A stretch of 64,000 nt of DNA, taken from contig NZ_JAFMST010000006.1 in NCBI RefSeq assembly GCF_017916275.1, positions 62,001 through 126,000 on the forward strand, given 5' to 3'. This stretch comes from Rubellimicrobium arenae (GTDB taxonomy: Bacteria > Pseudomonadota > Alphaproteobacteria > Rhodobacterales > Rhodobacteraceae). The notes beneath the pieces were generated by a model, which was not told where the DNA came from, ran no database searches, and was given only the letters and a program-made list of their open reading frames with translations. Both the position numbers and the translations under genes were made by a program. Positions 1 through 13,240 of this stretch are shown one piece after another. Position 1 is the stretch's first letter, and each line of letters begins with the position of its first letter.

Positions 1-420
1 TCCTCGCCCAGCAAGCGCCGCCTGTTCCAGGACCTGGCCGACATGGCCCAGGGCTGCTGGGGGCTCGACCCCGCCATGGTGGCCGAGGCGCTTCTCGAGC
101 GTGAGGCGCTGGGCCCTACGGGCGTGGGACGCGGCGTCGCGCTGCCCCATGCCCGCCTGCCGGGCCTTGACCGGGTGCGCGGGCTGTTCCTGCGGCTTGA
201 GCGCCCGCTCGACTTCGATGCGGTGGACCGCGCGCCGGTGGATCTGGTGTTCTGCCTCCTGGCTCCGGCCAGTGCTGGGGTGGAACACCTGAAGGCGCTG
301 GCGCTGGTGTCGCGGACCCTGCGCGACGTGGCGATCTGCGCCAAGCTCCGGGCCAACAGCGACCCCGCCACGCTGCATACCATCCTGACCGAAGGCGGCC
401 CGAGAAACCTCGCGGCCTGA
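1..420 (+). CDS. ptsN: PTS IIA-like nitrogen regulatory protein PtsN (5' end cut by window edge)
   Basis: This is EIIA-Ntr, the terminal phosphoacceptor of the nitrogen PTS, a cytoplasmic regulator rather than a sugar transporter. The frame is open from base 1, so the true start lies outside the window; 139 residues are visible and the family is about 150, so roughly a dozen are missing. The conserved run GSTGVGRGIAIPH appears here as GPTGVGRGVALPHARLPG, and its His is the phosphorylation site. The C-terminal part (VFCLLAPASAGVEHLKAL) is also typical. In related bacteria ptsN follows rpoN and hpf, so those genes probably lie just to the left. It ends with TGA and is followed by a 385-base gap before the convergent galU. 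Confidence 0.9.
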   Translation, partial: SSPSKRRLFQDLADMAQGCWGLDPAMVAEALLEREALGPTGVGRGVALPHARLPGLDRVRGLFLRLERPLDFDAVDRAPVDLVFCLLAPASAGVEHLKALALVSRTLRDVAICAKLRANSDPATLHTILTEGGPRNLAA

Positions 421-718
421 TCGGGACGAGCACCCCCTCTCAATTCTTCGGATCGAATGTCCGGCGGGCCGGCCCTGGCGACAGCTTGCCATGGCCGGCC
501 GACGTGCCAGTGCGTCGGCGCCGGAACGCAGGCCAGCCTGATGCGGCAGGTCGGGCGTCGGGCGAAGCGTCGGTGTTGGACGGCTGCCTGAACCGCGTTG
601 GCATGGCCCCGGCCTGCACGGCCCGGCTTGGGACTGTCGTAGCGTGGGGAAGGTCCGGCCCTCAGCCGGAGCTGCGCGGGCCGCGCGGGCCTCCGGAGCC
701 TCGGGCCCACGCTGCATG
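421..718. other. intergenic region between ptsN and galU, no gene seen
   Basis: This lies between two convergent genes. A GTG/ATG open frame at 486-719 exists but its translation is Arg/Pro/Ala-rich, with no domain or ribosome binding site, as expected by chance in GC-rich DNA. The only recognisable element is the galU terminator at the right end. I see no tRNA or repeat. Confidence 0.5.
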
Positions 719-750
719 ACAAAAGCCGCGCCCGGAGTGAGCGCGGCCTT
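719..750 (-). terminator. rho-independent terminator of galU
   Basis: Read on the minus strand, GCCGCGC (747-741) pairs with GCGCGGC (731-725) across a 9-nt loop and is followed by TTTTGT. The stem is GC-rich and the T-run is immediate. It lies about 55 bases past the galU stop codon. Confidence 0.75.
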
Positions 751-805
751 GAAGGCAGGTCGAAAAGAAGAGCGGGTCCGCCCGCGATCAGCCGTACTGG
801 CCGCC

Positions 806-1702
806 TTACTGGGCGGCCTCGCGCATGGACACGATCTGCTGGAGGTAGCTCGAGAACTCGTCCCGCAGATCCTCACGTGCCAGACCGAACGCGACGGTGG
901 CTTGCAGGAAGCCCGCCTTGGAGCCGCAGTCGAACCGCTCGCCCCGGAACCGATAGCCGAAGACCGGACGATCCTGGGCGATCTCCATGGCGATGGCGTC
1001 CGTGAGCTGCAGTTCGCCCCCGGCGGACGGCGTGATCTTCTCGAGGTTGTCGAGGACGGTCGGCGCCAGGATGTAGCGGCCGATGACCGCAAGGTTCGAC
1101 GGCGCGGTGCCAGCCTTGGGCTTCTCGACCATGCCCTTGACGGAGACCATGGACCCCATGTCCTCCTGGATGTCGAGCACGCCATAGGACGAGGCACGCG
1201 CCGGCGGCACCTCCATGGCGGCAACCATGGAGCCGCCGGTCTCGGCAAAGGCCTCGGCCATCTGCTGGAGGCAGGGCTTCTCGGCGGCGATCACGTCATC
1301 GGGGAGAAGCACCGCGAAGGGCTCGTTGCCGATGAGCTTGCGGGCGCAGCCCACGGCGTGGCCAAGGCCCAGCGCCTTGTGCTGACGGATGTAGGCGATC
1401 GCGCCGGATTCCATGTTGGACGACCGCAACGCCTCGAGAAGCTCGTGCTTGCCGTCCTTCTCGAGCTTGGATTCAAGCTCGGAGGCGTGGTCGAAATAGT
1501 CCTCAAGGGCCGACTTGCCCTTGGCGGTGACGAAGATGAATTCGGTGATCCCGGCGGCCCGCGCCTCGTCGATGGCGTATTGGATCAGAGGCCGGTCAAC
1601 CAGCGTCATGATCTCCTTGGGGACCGACTTGGTGGCCGGAAGGAAACGCGTTCCCAGTCCCGCTACCGGGAAGACCGCCTTGGTGACCTTGCGCTGCATC
1701 AT
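806..1702 (-). CDS. galU: UTP--glucose-1-phosphate uridylyltransferase
   Basis: GalU makes UDP-glucose from UTP and glucose-1-phosphate in the cytoplasm, supplying envelope and exopolysaccharide synthesis. The N-terminal nucleotide-binding signature is clear (AVFPVAGLGTRFLPATK, with VPKEI just after), followed by the DRPLIQYAIDEA segment and, further on, VEKPK. Length is about 298 residues, normal for bacterial GalU. A GTG 15 bases upstream (1717) would give a longer protein, but two in-frame ATGs (1702, 1699) sit just after an AAAGGG ribosome binding site; the protein starting MQRKVTKAVFPVAG matches family starts best. It lies downstream of cysQ and kdsB on the same strand with a 91-base gap, so it may be transcribed separately. 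Confidence 0.95.
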   Translation of the reverse strand: MMQRKVTKAVFPVAGLGTRFLPATKSVPKEIMTLVDRPLIQYAIDEARAAGITEFIFVTAKGKSALEDYFDHASELESKLEKDGKHELLEALRSSNMESGAIAYIRQHKALGLGHAVGCARKLIGNEPFAVLLPDDVIAAEKPCLQQMAEAFAETGGSMVAAMEVPPARASSYGVLDIQEDMGSMVSVKGMVEKPKAGTAPSNLAVIGRYILAPTVLDNLEKITPSAGGELQLTDAIAMEIAQDRPVFGYRFRGERFDCGSKAGFLQATVAFGLAREDLRDEFSSYLQQIVSMREAAQ

Positions 1703-1793
1703 GATCCCTTTGCTCACCCAGTGCTGCGACTTTTACCTATCACAGGAACCGGCAGAGGCAAATACGCCGCAATGCGGCACTGCGTCCGACCCG

Positions 1794-2594
1794 TCACTTC
1801 TGGCCCATGGATGCCATCATGCCCTCGATTCGGGCAATGTCGGACGGGTTGTTCAGTTCCCAGAACTCGCGCCCGCGCGATTGGACCTCGACGCAGAGCA
1901 CCGGACGCCCTTGCTCCAGGAAGCGGAGCTGCTCGAGTCCCTCGAGAGTCTCGATCGGGCCCGGCTCCCAGGTCCCGTAGGCTTCCAGCGCCGCGGGACG
2001 GTAGGCATAGACGCCCACATGGTGAAAGACGGGGGTGGCCTCCTGCGGAGCGTAATCGCGGCCCGTGTAGGGGATCACCTCTTTCGAGAAGTAGAGCGCC
2101 TGCCCCCCGGCCCCGAACACAGCCGTCGTGCCGCCCACGCGGCCCATGCGACGGTCCTCAAGGAAGCCGGACAGCGCCGCCCCATCCATCCGCAGGACAG
2201 GGGTGGCGACCTCCATGGCCGGGTCGGCGCGCAGACCTTCGACCAGCCCTTCCACGAACCAGGGAGGCGTCAGCGGCGCATCGCCCTGAAGGTTCACGAT
2301 CAGGTCGTAGCCTCCGCCCAGTGCCTCCAGGGCCTCGGCGCAGCGTTCGGTGCCGTTGCGGGGCCGGTCCGAGGTCATCACCACCTCGGCCCCGAAGCCC
2401 ATGCAGTGGGCGCGGATGCGCTCATCCTCGGTGGCGACCACGACCCGATCGATCCCGGCCACGGCCATCGCGGCCTCCCAGGAGCGGCGCACGAGGCTGC
2501 GCGCCTCGCCGTCCGCGCCGCGCAGCATGGCAAGAGGCTTGCCCGGGTAGCGGGTCGAGGCATAACGCGCCGGGATGACGAGAAGGACGGGCAT
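1794..2594 (-). CDS. kdsB: 3-deoxy-manno-octulosonate cytidylyltransferase
   Basis: CMP-Kdo synthetase activates Kdo with CTP for the LPS inner core. The start MPVLLVIPARYASTRYPGKPL is the family's nucleotide-binding loop (usual form PARYASTRLPGKPL), followed by GTERCAEAL and VNLQGDAPLTPPWF. The predicted protein is 266 residues; an open frame extends further upstream but lies inside cysQ, and the chosen ATG overlaps the cysQ stop by one base (TGATG), indicating translational coupling. The Tyr in place of Leu in the PGKPL loop is something I associate with alphaproteobacterial members. A CMP-sialate-type transferase is less likely on these motifs. Confidence 0.88.
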   Translation of the reverse strand: MPVLLVIPARYASTRYPGKPLAMLRGADGEARSLVRRSWEAAMAVAGIDRVVVATEDERIRAHCMGFGAEVVMTSDRPRNGTERCAEALEALGGGYDLIVNLQGDAPLTPPWFVEGLVEGLRADPAMEVATPVLRMDGAALSGFLEDRRMGRVGGTTAVFGAGGQALYFSKEVIPYTGRDYAPQEATPVFHHVGVYAYRPAALEAYGTWEPGPIETLEGLEQLRFLEQGRPVLCVEVQSRGREFWELNNPSDIARIEGMMASMGQK

Positions 2595-3391
2595 CAGGCC
2601 GGTTTCAGCGCGACGCCCGGCGCATGGGCGATGAAGAACGGGTTCTCGTAGCCCGGCTTGCCGTAGTCCAGAGGCGCATGGGTGTCGAACCGCACCACGC
2701 GCCCCCCCGCCCCCAGCAGGACCGCCTGCCCCGCCGCCGTGTCCCACTCCATCGTGCGGCCAAGGCGGGGGTAAAGGTCGGCCTCGCCCGTCGCGACAAG
2801 GCAGAACTTCAGCGAGGATCCGGCGCTCTTGAAGTCGCTGACGGCGTAGTTCCCGATATAGGCGTCCGTGGCGGCATCGCGGTGGCTTTTGGAAGCCACG
2901 ACGCGCAGCGCGCGGTTGTCGGGCTGCGCCACGCGGATGGGAACGGAAACGCCGACGCGGGACGGATCGTGGGTTCCATCCTCCTCGACCGAGTCGCCGA
3001 CGGCGTTGGTGTAGAACAGCCGTCCCTTGGCCGGCGCATAGACGACGCCGCGGATCGGCACGCCATCGCGCACGAAGGCGATGTTCACGGTGAAGTCGCC
3101 CCGCCGCTGGACGAACTCCTTGGTGCCGTCCAACGGATCCACGATCAGGAAGTCGCCGTGAAGCGCGCCATGCGTCGCGGCCTGCTCCTCGGTCACGAGG
3201 GGTATTTCGGGAAACTCGGCCCGCAGGCCGTCGCTGATGATCCGGTCGGCGGCAAGGTCGGCGGCCGTCACCGGCGATGCATCCGCCTTCTGCTGCACCC
3301 CCATCTCGGGAGCCTCGTAGATCTCCATGATGGCGGCGCCGGCCTCGAGCGCGAGGCGGCGCATCGTCTCGCTCAGACGGTCGAAATCCAT
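2594..3391 (-). CDS. cysQ: 3'(2'),5'-bisphosphate nucleotidase CysQ
   Basis: CysQ dephosphorylates PAP, the by-product of sulfate activation, and belongs to the inositol monophosphatase superfamily of Mg-dependent, Li-sensitive phosphatases. The metal-binding motif DPLDGTKEF is at residues 85-93, preceded by the conserved EEQ (68-70), and the second motif WDTAAG starts near residue 216. Predicted length is 265 residues. The ATG at 3391 follows GGAGG; a longer open frame upstream gives unrelated sequence. It is the first gene of a cysQ-kdsB pair that overlaps by one base, and is divergent from the SH3-domain gene. Confidence 0.9.
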   Translation of the reverse strand: MDFDRLSETMRRLALEAGAAIMEIYEAPEMGVQQKADASPVTAADLAADRIISDGLRAEFPEIPLVTEEQAATHGALHGDFLIVDPLDGTKEFVQRRGDFTVNIAFVRDGVPIRGVVYAPAKGRLFYTNAVGDSVEEDGTHDPSRVGVSVPIRVAQPDNRALRVVASKSHRDAATDAYIGNYAVSDFKSAGSSLKFCLVATGEADLYPRLGRTMEWDTAAGQAVLLGAGGRVVRFDTHAPLDYGKPGYENPFFIAHAPGVALKPA

Positions 3392-3405
3392 GGGCCCTCC
3401 GTCCC

Positions 3406-3435
3406 GTTGATCCGGGAATGCCGCGTTCTTATGCT
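3406..3435 (+). promoter_or_regulatory. predicted promoter of the SH3-domain gene
   Basis: A -35-like TTGATC (3407-3412) and a -10-like TATGCT (3430-3435) are separated by 17 bases. Written with flanking bases it is GTTG-N18-CTTAT. The expected transcript would have about 90 bases of leader. Confidence 0.45.
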
Positions 3436-3530
3436 GGCGCGGCGCGGGATGGGCAAGGATGTCCTGCGCCGGGCCGCCCGGCTGGCCGCGACTGCCCTGC
3501 CACGACCCTGACCTCGGGAGCCCTGCCCTG

Positions 3531-4163
3531 ATGCCCGCCTCAATGATTGCGCGACCGACCCCTTTCAGGCTTCTGGCCCGCATCCTGCCGACGGTAGCGC
3601 TGCTGCTGGCAGCCGGGACGGGTCACGCGCAGATCCTGCCCGCCCGCTACGCGGTCGCCGGCGTCGCAGCGAATGATGTGCTCAACGTGCGGGCCGAGCC
3701 CCAGGCCTCCGCGCCCGTTCTGGCGACGCTCGCCCCAGGCGCACGGGGGGTCGAGGTCCTGGCGATCTCGGAAGACGGGCGCTGGGCGCGCGTCTCGCTG
3801 CCGGAGGGGGCCGGATGGGCGGCGCTGCGGTTCCTGTCCGCGGAGGCGGCTGCGCCAGGACCGGTGCCGCGTCCCCTGCGCTGCCTGGGGACAGAGCCGT
3901 TCTGGTCCATCCGCCTGTCCGAGGACGCCTCCGTCTTCGACTCGCCCGAGAGCGGGGCCGTGCCCCTGCGGCCGCTGGGCGAAGCCGGGGGCCGGGTCGG
4001 CGCCGTGGCGGCCTTTGACGCCGGGGGCGAGACATTGGACCTCACGTTGATCCGCCAGGAATGTTCGGACGGCATGAGCGACCGCCCCTACGGCTTCGCC
4101 GCCCTGGCCTGGAACCGGGGAGAAGTTTTTCTCGAAGGTTGCTGCACGGTCTCGTCGCAGTAA
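3531..4163 (+). CDS. exported SH3 domain protein with a conserved C-terminal domain
   Basis: The protein has 210 residues. Residues 1-33 look like a signal peptide (basic start, LLARILPTVALLLAAGTGHA, probable cleavage after GHA). Residues about 40-104 form a bacterial SH3 (SH3b) domain with the usual NVRAEP, VLATLAPGARGVEVL and GWA landmarks; such domains often bind peptidoglycan or other envelope partners. The remainder, beginning CLGTEPFWSI and containing CSDGMSDRPYGFAAL, resembles a small domain found in uncharacterised periplasmic proteins (COG3650-like, by recognition of the EPFW and CSDGMSDR patterns). Several Cys in that part could form disulfides. The start at 3531 has a weak GGGAG upstream; an ATG at 3543 is an alternative. 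Function is not known. Confidence 0.75.
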   Translation: MPASMIARPTPFRLLARILPTVALLLAAGTGHAQILPARYAVAGVAANDVLNVRAEPQASAPVLATLAPGARGVEVLAISEDGRWARVSLPEGAGWAALRFLSAEAAAPGPVPRPLRCLGTEPFWSIRLSEDASVFDSPESGAVPLRPLGEAGGRVGAVAAFDAGGETLDLTLIRQECSDGMSDRPYGFAALAWNRGEVFLEGCCTVSSQ

Positions 4164-4190
4164 AGTCCGCCGGCTTCCGGACTGGTCCGA

Positions 4191-4820
4191 CTAGGGCGCT
4201 GCCCCTCCGTCGGCCGAGGTCACCACCCGCAGGGTCAGGTTGATGCGGCCGCCACCCGGGATCAGGTCCGAGGAGCCCTCCCTGACGCGGTCGATCCCGT
4301 GATGAACGAGCCGCGCGGCCCCGCCGATCACCGCCACGTCGCCCGACCGCAGCCAGATCGACCCGGTCGGGCCACCCCGTTGCAGTCCGCCGACCCGGAA
4401 CAGGGCCTCATCCCCGAGCGAGATCGAGACCACAGGCTGGGACAGGTCCGCCTCGTCTCGGTCCTGATGAAGTCCCATCCGCGCACCATTCCGGTAAAGG
4501 TTGACAAGGCAGCATTCCGGCGTCCGTGCGCCGGGGGCGACGGCCTCCCAGACGGCAAGCACCGAGGCCGGAATGGGCGGCCATGCCATCCCCTGGGGGT
4601 GATGCTCCTCATAGCGGTAGCCGCGCCGGTCGGAGATCCAGCCGAACCGGCCGGCCGCCGTCATGGCCACGGACATCGACTTGCCCCAGCGGGTCACGGG
4701 ATGGACGGGCGGCGCGACCGCCATCACCTCCAGGATGTCCGACAGGACCGCCTCCTGTTCGGATCGGTCCAGCAGGCCCGGCCAGACCACGACGCCATTG
4801 AGCTCAAGCGGTTGCGCCAT
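4191..4820 (-). CDS. alkB: alpha-ketoglutarate-dependent dioxygenase AlkB
   Basis: AlkB repairs 1-methyladenine and 3-methylcytosine in DNA or RNA by oxidative demethylation using Fe(II) and 2-oxoglutarate. The iron ligands are visible as HQD (H118, D120) and H174 in LVHHGID; the 2-oxoglutarate-binding RINLTLR (R192 and R198) is the classic RxNxTxR. The family pattern GLHQDRDE and the FRVGG strand are also present. Length is 209 residues from the ATG at 4820, which follows AAGGACGGAG. It converges on the SH3 gene (27-base gap) and is divergent from dnaK. No ada-type regulator lies nearby. Confidence 0.93.
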   Translation of the reverse strand: MAQPLELNGVVVWPGLLDRSEQEAVLSDILEVMAVAPPVHPVTRWGKSMSVAMTAAGRFGWISDRRGYRYEEHHPQGMAWPPIPASVLAVWEAVAPGARTPECCLVNLYRNGARMGLHQDRDEADLSQPVVSISLGDEALFRVGGLQRGGPTGSIWLRSGDVAVIGGAARLVHHGIDRVREGSSDLIPGGGRINLTLRVVTSADGGAAP

Positions 4821-4890
4821 CTCCGTCCTTCCTGCCCCGAGGCGCCGGGGCCACCTGCTCAATTTCGTTGCAGGGTTGCTGCCTGGCGCA

Positions 4891-4920
4891 GTTGCGCCCC
4901 CAAAACCCCACTCTTATATA
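4891..4920 (+). promoter_or_regulatory. predicted heat-shock-type promoter of dnaK
   Basis: GTTG at 4891-4894, 18 bases, then CTTATATA at 4913-4920. The alphaproteobacterial RpoH consensus is close to CTTG-N17/18-CYTAT, so only the first base differs. It is the strongest AT-rich element in the alkB-dnaK interval and lies about 105 bases before the dnaK start. No CIRCE repeat (the HrcA operator) is visible here. Confidence 0.6.
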
Positions 4921-5025
4921 CCTCCCGTCCGCGGCGGGGCCGCCCCGCCCGCAACACCCATCAACCATTGGGGGCGCCTCCAGTTCAGGGCCCCCGCGCT
5001 CAAACCGCCTGAAAGGGATTTGAAC

Positions 5026-6936
<1,911 letters not shown>

Positions 6937-6956
6937 GGTGCGGGCCACCTGACCCG

Positions 6957-6993
6957 AGAAGGCCGGCCCGCACTGGGCCGGCCGCTTTCGTTT
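6957..6993 (+). terminator. hairpin between dnaK and dnaJ, partial terminator
   Basis: GGCCGGCCC (6961-6969) pairs perfectly with GGGCCGGCC (6975-6983) around a 5-base loop, followed by GCTTTCGTTT. The T-rich tail is interrupted, so it may terminate only part of the transcripts, or protect the dnaK 3' end, lowering dnaJ relative to dnaK. Confidence 0.55.
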
Positions 6994-7014
6994 CAGGGGC
7001 CGGAGGATGTGACG

Positions 7015-8172
7015 ATGGCGAAACGTGACTACTATGAGACCCTGGGCGTGGCTCGGGGCGCCTCGGCCGAAGAGATCAAGAAGGCCTATCGGGCCAAGGC
7101 CAAGGAGTTGCACCCCGACCGCAACACCGATGACCCTCAGGCCGAAGCCAAGTTCAAGGACGTGAACGAGGCCTATGAGGTCCTGAAGGACGAGCAGAAG
7201 AAAGCGGCGTACGACCGCTTTGGCCATGCGGCCTTTGAAGGCGGCATGGGCGCACGGCCGGGTCAGGGCGGTGCGGGGTTCCGTGCGAACGGCGATTTCG
7301 CAAGCGCCTTCTCGGACGTGTTCGACGATCTTTTCGGCGACATCATGGGCCAGAGAGGAGCCCAGGGCCGGGCCCGGGCCGCGGCGCGCGGCAATGACCT
7401 GCGCTACAACCTGCGTATTTCCCTCGAGGAGGCCTATGCTGGCCTCCAGAAGACGATTCAGGTGCCCACGGCCGTGACCTGCACCGTCTGCAAGGGGACA
7501 GGCGCGGAGGGCGGCTCGGAGCCGCAGACCTGCCCGACCTGCTCCGGCATCGGCAAGGTGCGCGCGCAGCAGGGCTTCTTCACGGTCGAACGCACCTGCC
7601 CGACCTGCAACGGCCTGGGCCAGACCATCAAGAACCCGTGCAAGAACTGCCACGGGGCGGGCCGGGTCGAGAAAGAGAAGACGCTGTCCGTCAACATTCC
7701 TGCTGGCGTCGAGACCGGCACGCGCATTCGTCTGGCCGGCGAGGGTGAGGCTGGGATGCGTGGCGGTCCCACAGGGGACCTCTACATCTTCATCGAGGTC
7801 AAGGAGCACCCGATCTTCGTGCGTGACGGTGCGGACCTGCATTGCCGGGTGCCCGTGTCCATGGTCACAGCGGCGCTGGGTGGAGACATCGAGGTCCCGA
7901 CGATCGACGGCGGTCGGGCCCGCGTGAAGATCCCCGAGGGGTCGCAGGCGGGTCGGCAGATGCGGCTGCGGAGCAAGGGGATGCCGGTCCTGCGCAGCAA
8001 GGATGTCGGCGACATGTTCATCGAGCTCAGCGTCGAGACGCCGGTGAACCTGACCTCCAAGCAGAAGGAGTTGCTTCGCGAGTTCGACAAGCTCTCGGAG
8101 CAGAAGAACAACCCGCAGAGCGCCGGCTTCTTTTCCGCCGTGAAGAGCTTCTGGGACTCCATGAAGGGCTGA
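7015..8172 (+). CDS. dnaJ: molecular chaperone DnaJ (Hsp40)
   Basis: DnaJ delivers clients to DnaK and stimulates its ATPase. The J domain (residues 1-70) carries HPD at 33-35. A Gly/Phe-rich linker follows, then four CxxCxGxG zinc repeats ([32 protein letters not shown]) and the two-lobed C-terminal client-binding region. It has 385 residues, normal for class I DnaJ. A GTG at 7009 is in frame, but GGAGG at 7002-7006 is spaced 8 bases from the ATG at 7015, which gives the standard start [11 protein letters not shown]. It is the second gene of the dnaK operon. Confidence 0.98.
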   Translation: MAKRDYYETLGVARGASAEEIKKAYRAKAKELHPDRNTDDPQAEAKFKDVNEAYEVLKDEQKKAAYDRFGHAAFEGGMGARPGQGGAGFRANGDFASAFSDVFDDLFGDIMGQRGAQGRARAAARGNDLRYNLRISLEEAYAGLQKTIQVPTAVTCTVCKGTGAEGGSEPQTCPTCSGIGKVRAQQGFFTVERTCPTCNGLGQTIKNPCKNCHGAGRVEKEKTLSVNIPAGVETGTRIRLAGEGEAGMRGGPTGDLYIFIEVKEHPIFVRDGADLHCRVPVSMVTAALGGDIEVPTIDGGRARVKIPEGSQAGRQMRLRSKGMPVLRSKDVGDMFIELSVETPVNLTSKQKELLREFDKLSEQKNNPQSAGFFSAVKSFWDSMKG

Positions 8173-8179
8173 AACATGA

Positions 8180-8210
8180 GGCAGGGCGTGGTTCCGAGCC
8201 ATGCCCTGCC
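8180..8210 (+). terminator. hairpin after dnaJ
   Basis: GGCAGGGCGTGG (8180-8191) pairs with CCATGCCCTGCC (8199-8210), 12 pairs with one G-U, around a 7-base loop. There is no T-run, so either termination is Rho-assisted or the stem protects the dnaKJ mRNA 3' end. Confidence 0.4.
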
Positions 8211-8327
8211 GCACCAGCCTGGACCGCGGACGACCGCAGCCTTCCTGCAGGATCCGGACGTGGCTGCGCCTATCCCCATCCCCGCACATTCATGATTCCT
8301 TAACCATGATCCGGCACCCTGCCGGGC

Positions 8328-9092
8328 ATGACTCATCCGCCTGGCTTGGCCGATCCCCATACCCTCTTCCCCTTGGACGGGGACGAAGCCCTGCCCGTTC
8401 CACCGGCAGGGGGGAAGCTGCCGTCTTACATCGCAGATCACCGGGCGCGTCTGCGGCAGCGGTTCCTGGACGGCGGCGCGGCAGCCCTTCCGGATTATGA
8501 ACTGCTGGAACTGGTGCTGTTCCGTGCCATCCTCCGGCAGGACGTGAAGCCGCTCGCCCGACGTCTTCTGAACCTGTTCGGAGACTTTGCCTCGGTCACG
8601 TCAGCCCCCCTGCCCCGACTTCTTCAGGTCGAGGGTGTCGGCCCTGCTGTGGCGACGGAGTTGAAGATCGTGGAAGCGGCCGCGCATCGCATGGCTCGCG
8701 CCAAGGTGCTGCGCCGCCATGTGGTGTCGTCCTGGGCACAGCTTCTCGATTATTGTCACACGGTCATGGCGCACAGGGAGCAGGAGCAGTTCCGCGTCTT
8801 GTTCCTTGACCGCAAGAACGTCCTGATCGCCGATGAGGAGCAGGCACGCGGCACTGTCGATCATGTGCCAGTCTACCCTCGTGAGGTCGTCAAGCGCGCA
8901 CTGGAACTGAACGCGAGCGCTTTGATCCTTGTACACAATCACCCCTCCGGCGATCCCACTCCCTCCCAGGCTGACATCGACATGACCGGACAGATCGAGG
9001 CTGCCGCACAGGCGTTGGGTCTGGTCCTGCACGATCACCTGATCATCGGACGCGAGCGTGAACTGAGCTTCCGCGCTGAAGGACTTCTGTGA
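8328..9092 (+). CDS. radC: RadC family JAB1/MPN-domain protein
   Basis: RadC-family proteins carry an N-terminal helix-hairpin-helix-like region (here about residues 40-125, with the [16 protein letters not shown] segment) and a C-terminal JAB1/MPN metal-binding domain. The metal motif [14 protein letters not shown] begins at residue 203. The old assignment to DNA repair by name is doubtful; the molecular role of the family is unsettled. Length is 254 residues with an ATG at 8328; the first 30 residues are variable. It stands alone after dnaJ and converges on secA, with a parS site and a hairpin in the space between. Confidence 0.9.
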   Translation: MTHPPGLADPHTLFPLDGDEALPVPPAGGKLPSYIADHRARLRQRFLDGGAAALPDYELLELVLFRAILRQDVKPLARRLLNLFGDFASVTSAPLPRLLQVEGVGPAVATELKIVEAAAHRMARAKVLRRHVVSSWAQLLDYCHTVMAHREQEQFRVLFLDRKNVLIADEEQARGTVDHVPVYPREVVKRALELNASALILVHNHPSGDPTPSQADIDMTGQIEAAAQALGLVLHDHLIIGRERELSFRAEGLL

Positions 9093-9173
9093 CGCGGACG
9101 ACCGTGCCAAGGAACTTTGCCTCGGCACGCCGGCCGGGCTTCGCCTGACCCTGTCGAAGCCAAGTCCACCCGG

Positions 9174-9189
9174 CGTTTCACGTGAAACA
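9174..9189. other. parS: parS centromere site 1 (ParB binding)
   Basis: CGTTTCACGTGAAACA matches the widely conserved parS 16-mer TGTTTCACGTGAAACA at 15 of 16 positions, including the whole 14-base palindrome GTTTCACGTGAAAC. It lies in the radC-secA intergenic space. ParA and ParB are encoded at 52.3-54.0 kb. Confidence 0.85.
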
Positions 9190-9191
9190 GA

Positions 9192-9221
9192 AAGGCCGGA
9201 GCAGGTTCCTGCCCCGGCCTT
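9192..9221 (-). terminator. terminator of secA (possibly bidirectional)
   Basis: AAGGCCGG (9192-9199) pairs with CCGGCCTT (9214-9221), with an inner stem GCAGG/CCTGC in the loop. On the minus strand it is followed by TCTGTTTC, so it mainly serves secA; on the plus strand the tail (GTTCAACTC) is weaker for radC. Confidence 0.6.
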
Positions 9222-9246
9222 GTTCAACTCCTGGACACCTTGGGTC

Positions 9247-12057
<2,811 letters not shown>

Positions 12058-12191
12058 AATCGTCGTCCTCGTCCTCTGTCCGCGCCCTCCGGGCCCGGAC
12101 CGGGACTCCCGCCGAATTGAGAGGAGGTTCCTTGTGGCCCGCGCGCGCCCGGCCTAGATGGGGGCCGGTGCGCCCCCTCGGGATGTTCGCG

Positions 12192-12221
12192 GACATAAGG
12201 GGGGGCTGTCCCGCTGTCAAC
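12192..12221 (-). promoter_or_regulatory. predicted promoter of secA
   Basis: On the minus strand TTGACA (12220-12215, a perfect -35) and TATGTC (12197-12192) are 17 bases apart; in extended form GTTG-N18-CTTAT. It would give a leader of roughly 130 bases. Confidence 0.55.
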
Positions 12222-12258
12222 GCGGCCCGGGTGGGCCGCCCGATCAAGGCTTCGTTCC

Positions 12259-13239
12259 ATGCTGAAACAGCTCATGCTCCTCCAGACCGCCTCCGCGCTG
12301 GCTCTGGCCCTGGCCTTGCCGGCCAACGCGCAGGAGACGACGACCGAGGACGCCCCGGCCGCCCAGGCTCCGGCCGCCGACACGGCTGCGACCCCTGAGG
12401 CGTCGGGTGCGGAGGCAGGCACGACCGAAGCCCCCGCCGAGACACCCGCTGCTCCGTCCGAGCCTGCGACACGCGACACCGTCGTCGCGACCGTGAACGG
12501 GACGGACATCAAGTTGGGCCAGGTTCTGATCGCCGTCCGCCAGCTGCCGCCCCAGTACCAGCAGCTGCCGCCCGACATCCTGTTCGGCGGCGTCGTGGAC
12601 CAGCTGATCCAACAGGAGCTCCTGGCCCAATCCGTGACGACCCCGTCCCCGTCCACCGAGATCGCCCTGGAGAACCAGCGCCGGTCGCTGCTCGCCAACC
12701 AGGTGATCGGAGAGATCGCCACGGCGGCGGTCACGGACGAGGCGCTGCAGCAGGCCTATGATGCCCAATACGCGAACGTCGAGCCTACGACGGAATGGGA
12801 CGCCTCGCACATTCTGGTCGCCAGCCAAGAGGAAGCTCAGGCCGCGATCGATCGCATCAACGGCGGCGAGAGCTTCGAGGATGTCGCCAAGGAACTGTCC
12901 ACCGACACCGGGTCGGGCTCCCAGGGCGGCGAGCTGGGCTGGTTCAGCGCCGGCATGATGGTGCCCGAGTTCGAACAGGCGGTGGCCGGCCTTGAAAAAG
13001 GTCAGCTGTCGGCACCCGTCCAGTCGCAGTTCGGCTGGCACATCATCCGCCTGAACGACACCCGTCCCAAGGCGGCTCCCACCCTCGAGGAGGTCCGGAG
13101 CGAGCTGGAGGGCCAGATCCAGCAGGAGGCCGTGCAGGCGCGCCTGACCGAGCTCGAGGGCGCCGGTCAGGTCACGCGTCCGGAGCCGGGCCAGTTCGAC
13201 CCCGCCGTCCTCAACGACCCCTCGCTGCTCGAGGACTGA
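12259..13239 (+). CDS. periplasmic peptidylprolyl isomerase, parvulin (PpiC/SurA) type
   Basis: This is an exported prolyl isomerase that would help fold secreted proteins. Residues 1-24 are a signal peptide ending ANA. An Ala/Thr/Glu-rich linker follows to about residue 75; then a helical chaperone-like segment (QLPPQYQQLPPDILFGGVVDQLIQQELL), and a parvulin domain with ASHILV, GESFEDVAKELSTD, GGELGWF and QFGWHII (about residues 175-270). Total 326 residues. A GC hairpin (GCGGCCC/GGGCCGC at 12222-12239) lies in its leader. It is the first gene of ppiC-argJ-mutT; argJ starts two bases after its stop, so the three are probably cotranscribed. Confidence 0.88.
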   Translation: MLKQLMLLQTASALALALALPANAQETTTEDAPAAQAPAADTAATPEASGAEAGTTEAPAETPAAPSEPATRDTVVATVNGTDIKLGQVLIAVRQLPPQYQQLPPDILFGGVVDQLIQQELLAQSVTTPSPSTEIALENQRRSLLANQVIGEIATAAVTDEALQQAYDAQYANVEPTTEWDASHILVASQEEAQAAIDRINGGESFEDVAKELSTDTGSGSQGGELGWFSAGMMVPEFEQAVAGLEKGQLSAPVQSQFGWHIIRLNDTRPKAAPTLEEVRSELEGQIQQEAVQARLTELEGAGQVTRPEPGQFDPAVLNDPSLLED

Positions 13240-13240
13240 G

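Noticed and set aside
486-719. A possible 77-residue gene after ptsN.
   Set aside because: Arg/Pro/Ala-rich, no ribosome binding site, no recognisable pattern.
644-2578. A long plus-strand open frame opposite galU and kdsB.
   Set aside because: It is antisense to two recognised genes, rich in Arg/Gly/His-type residues with no domain; such shadows are expected in GC-rich DNA.
4821-5025. A CIRCE operator for HrcA upstream of dnaK.
   Set aside because: TTAGCACTC-N9-GAGTGCTAA or a close variant is not present; the visible element is a heat-shock-type promoter instead.
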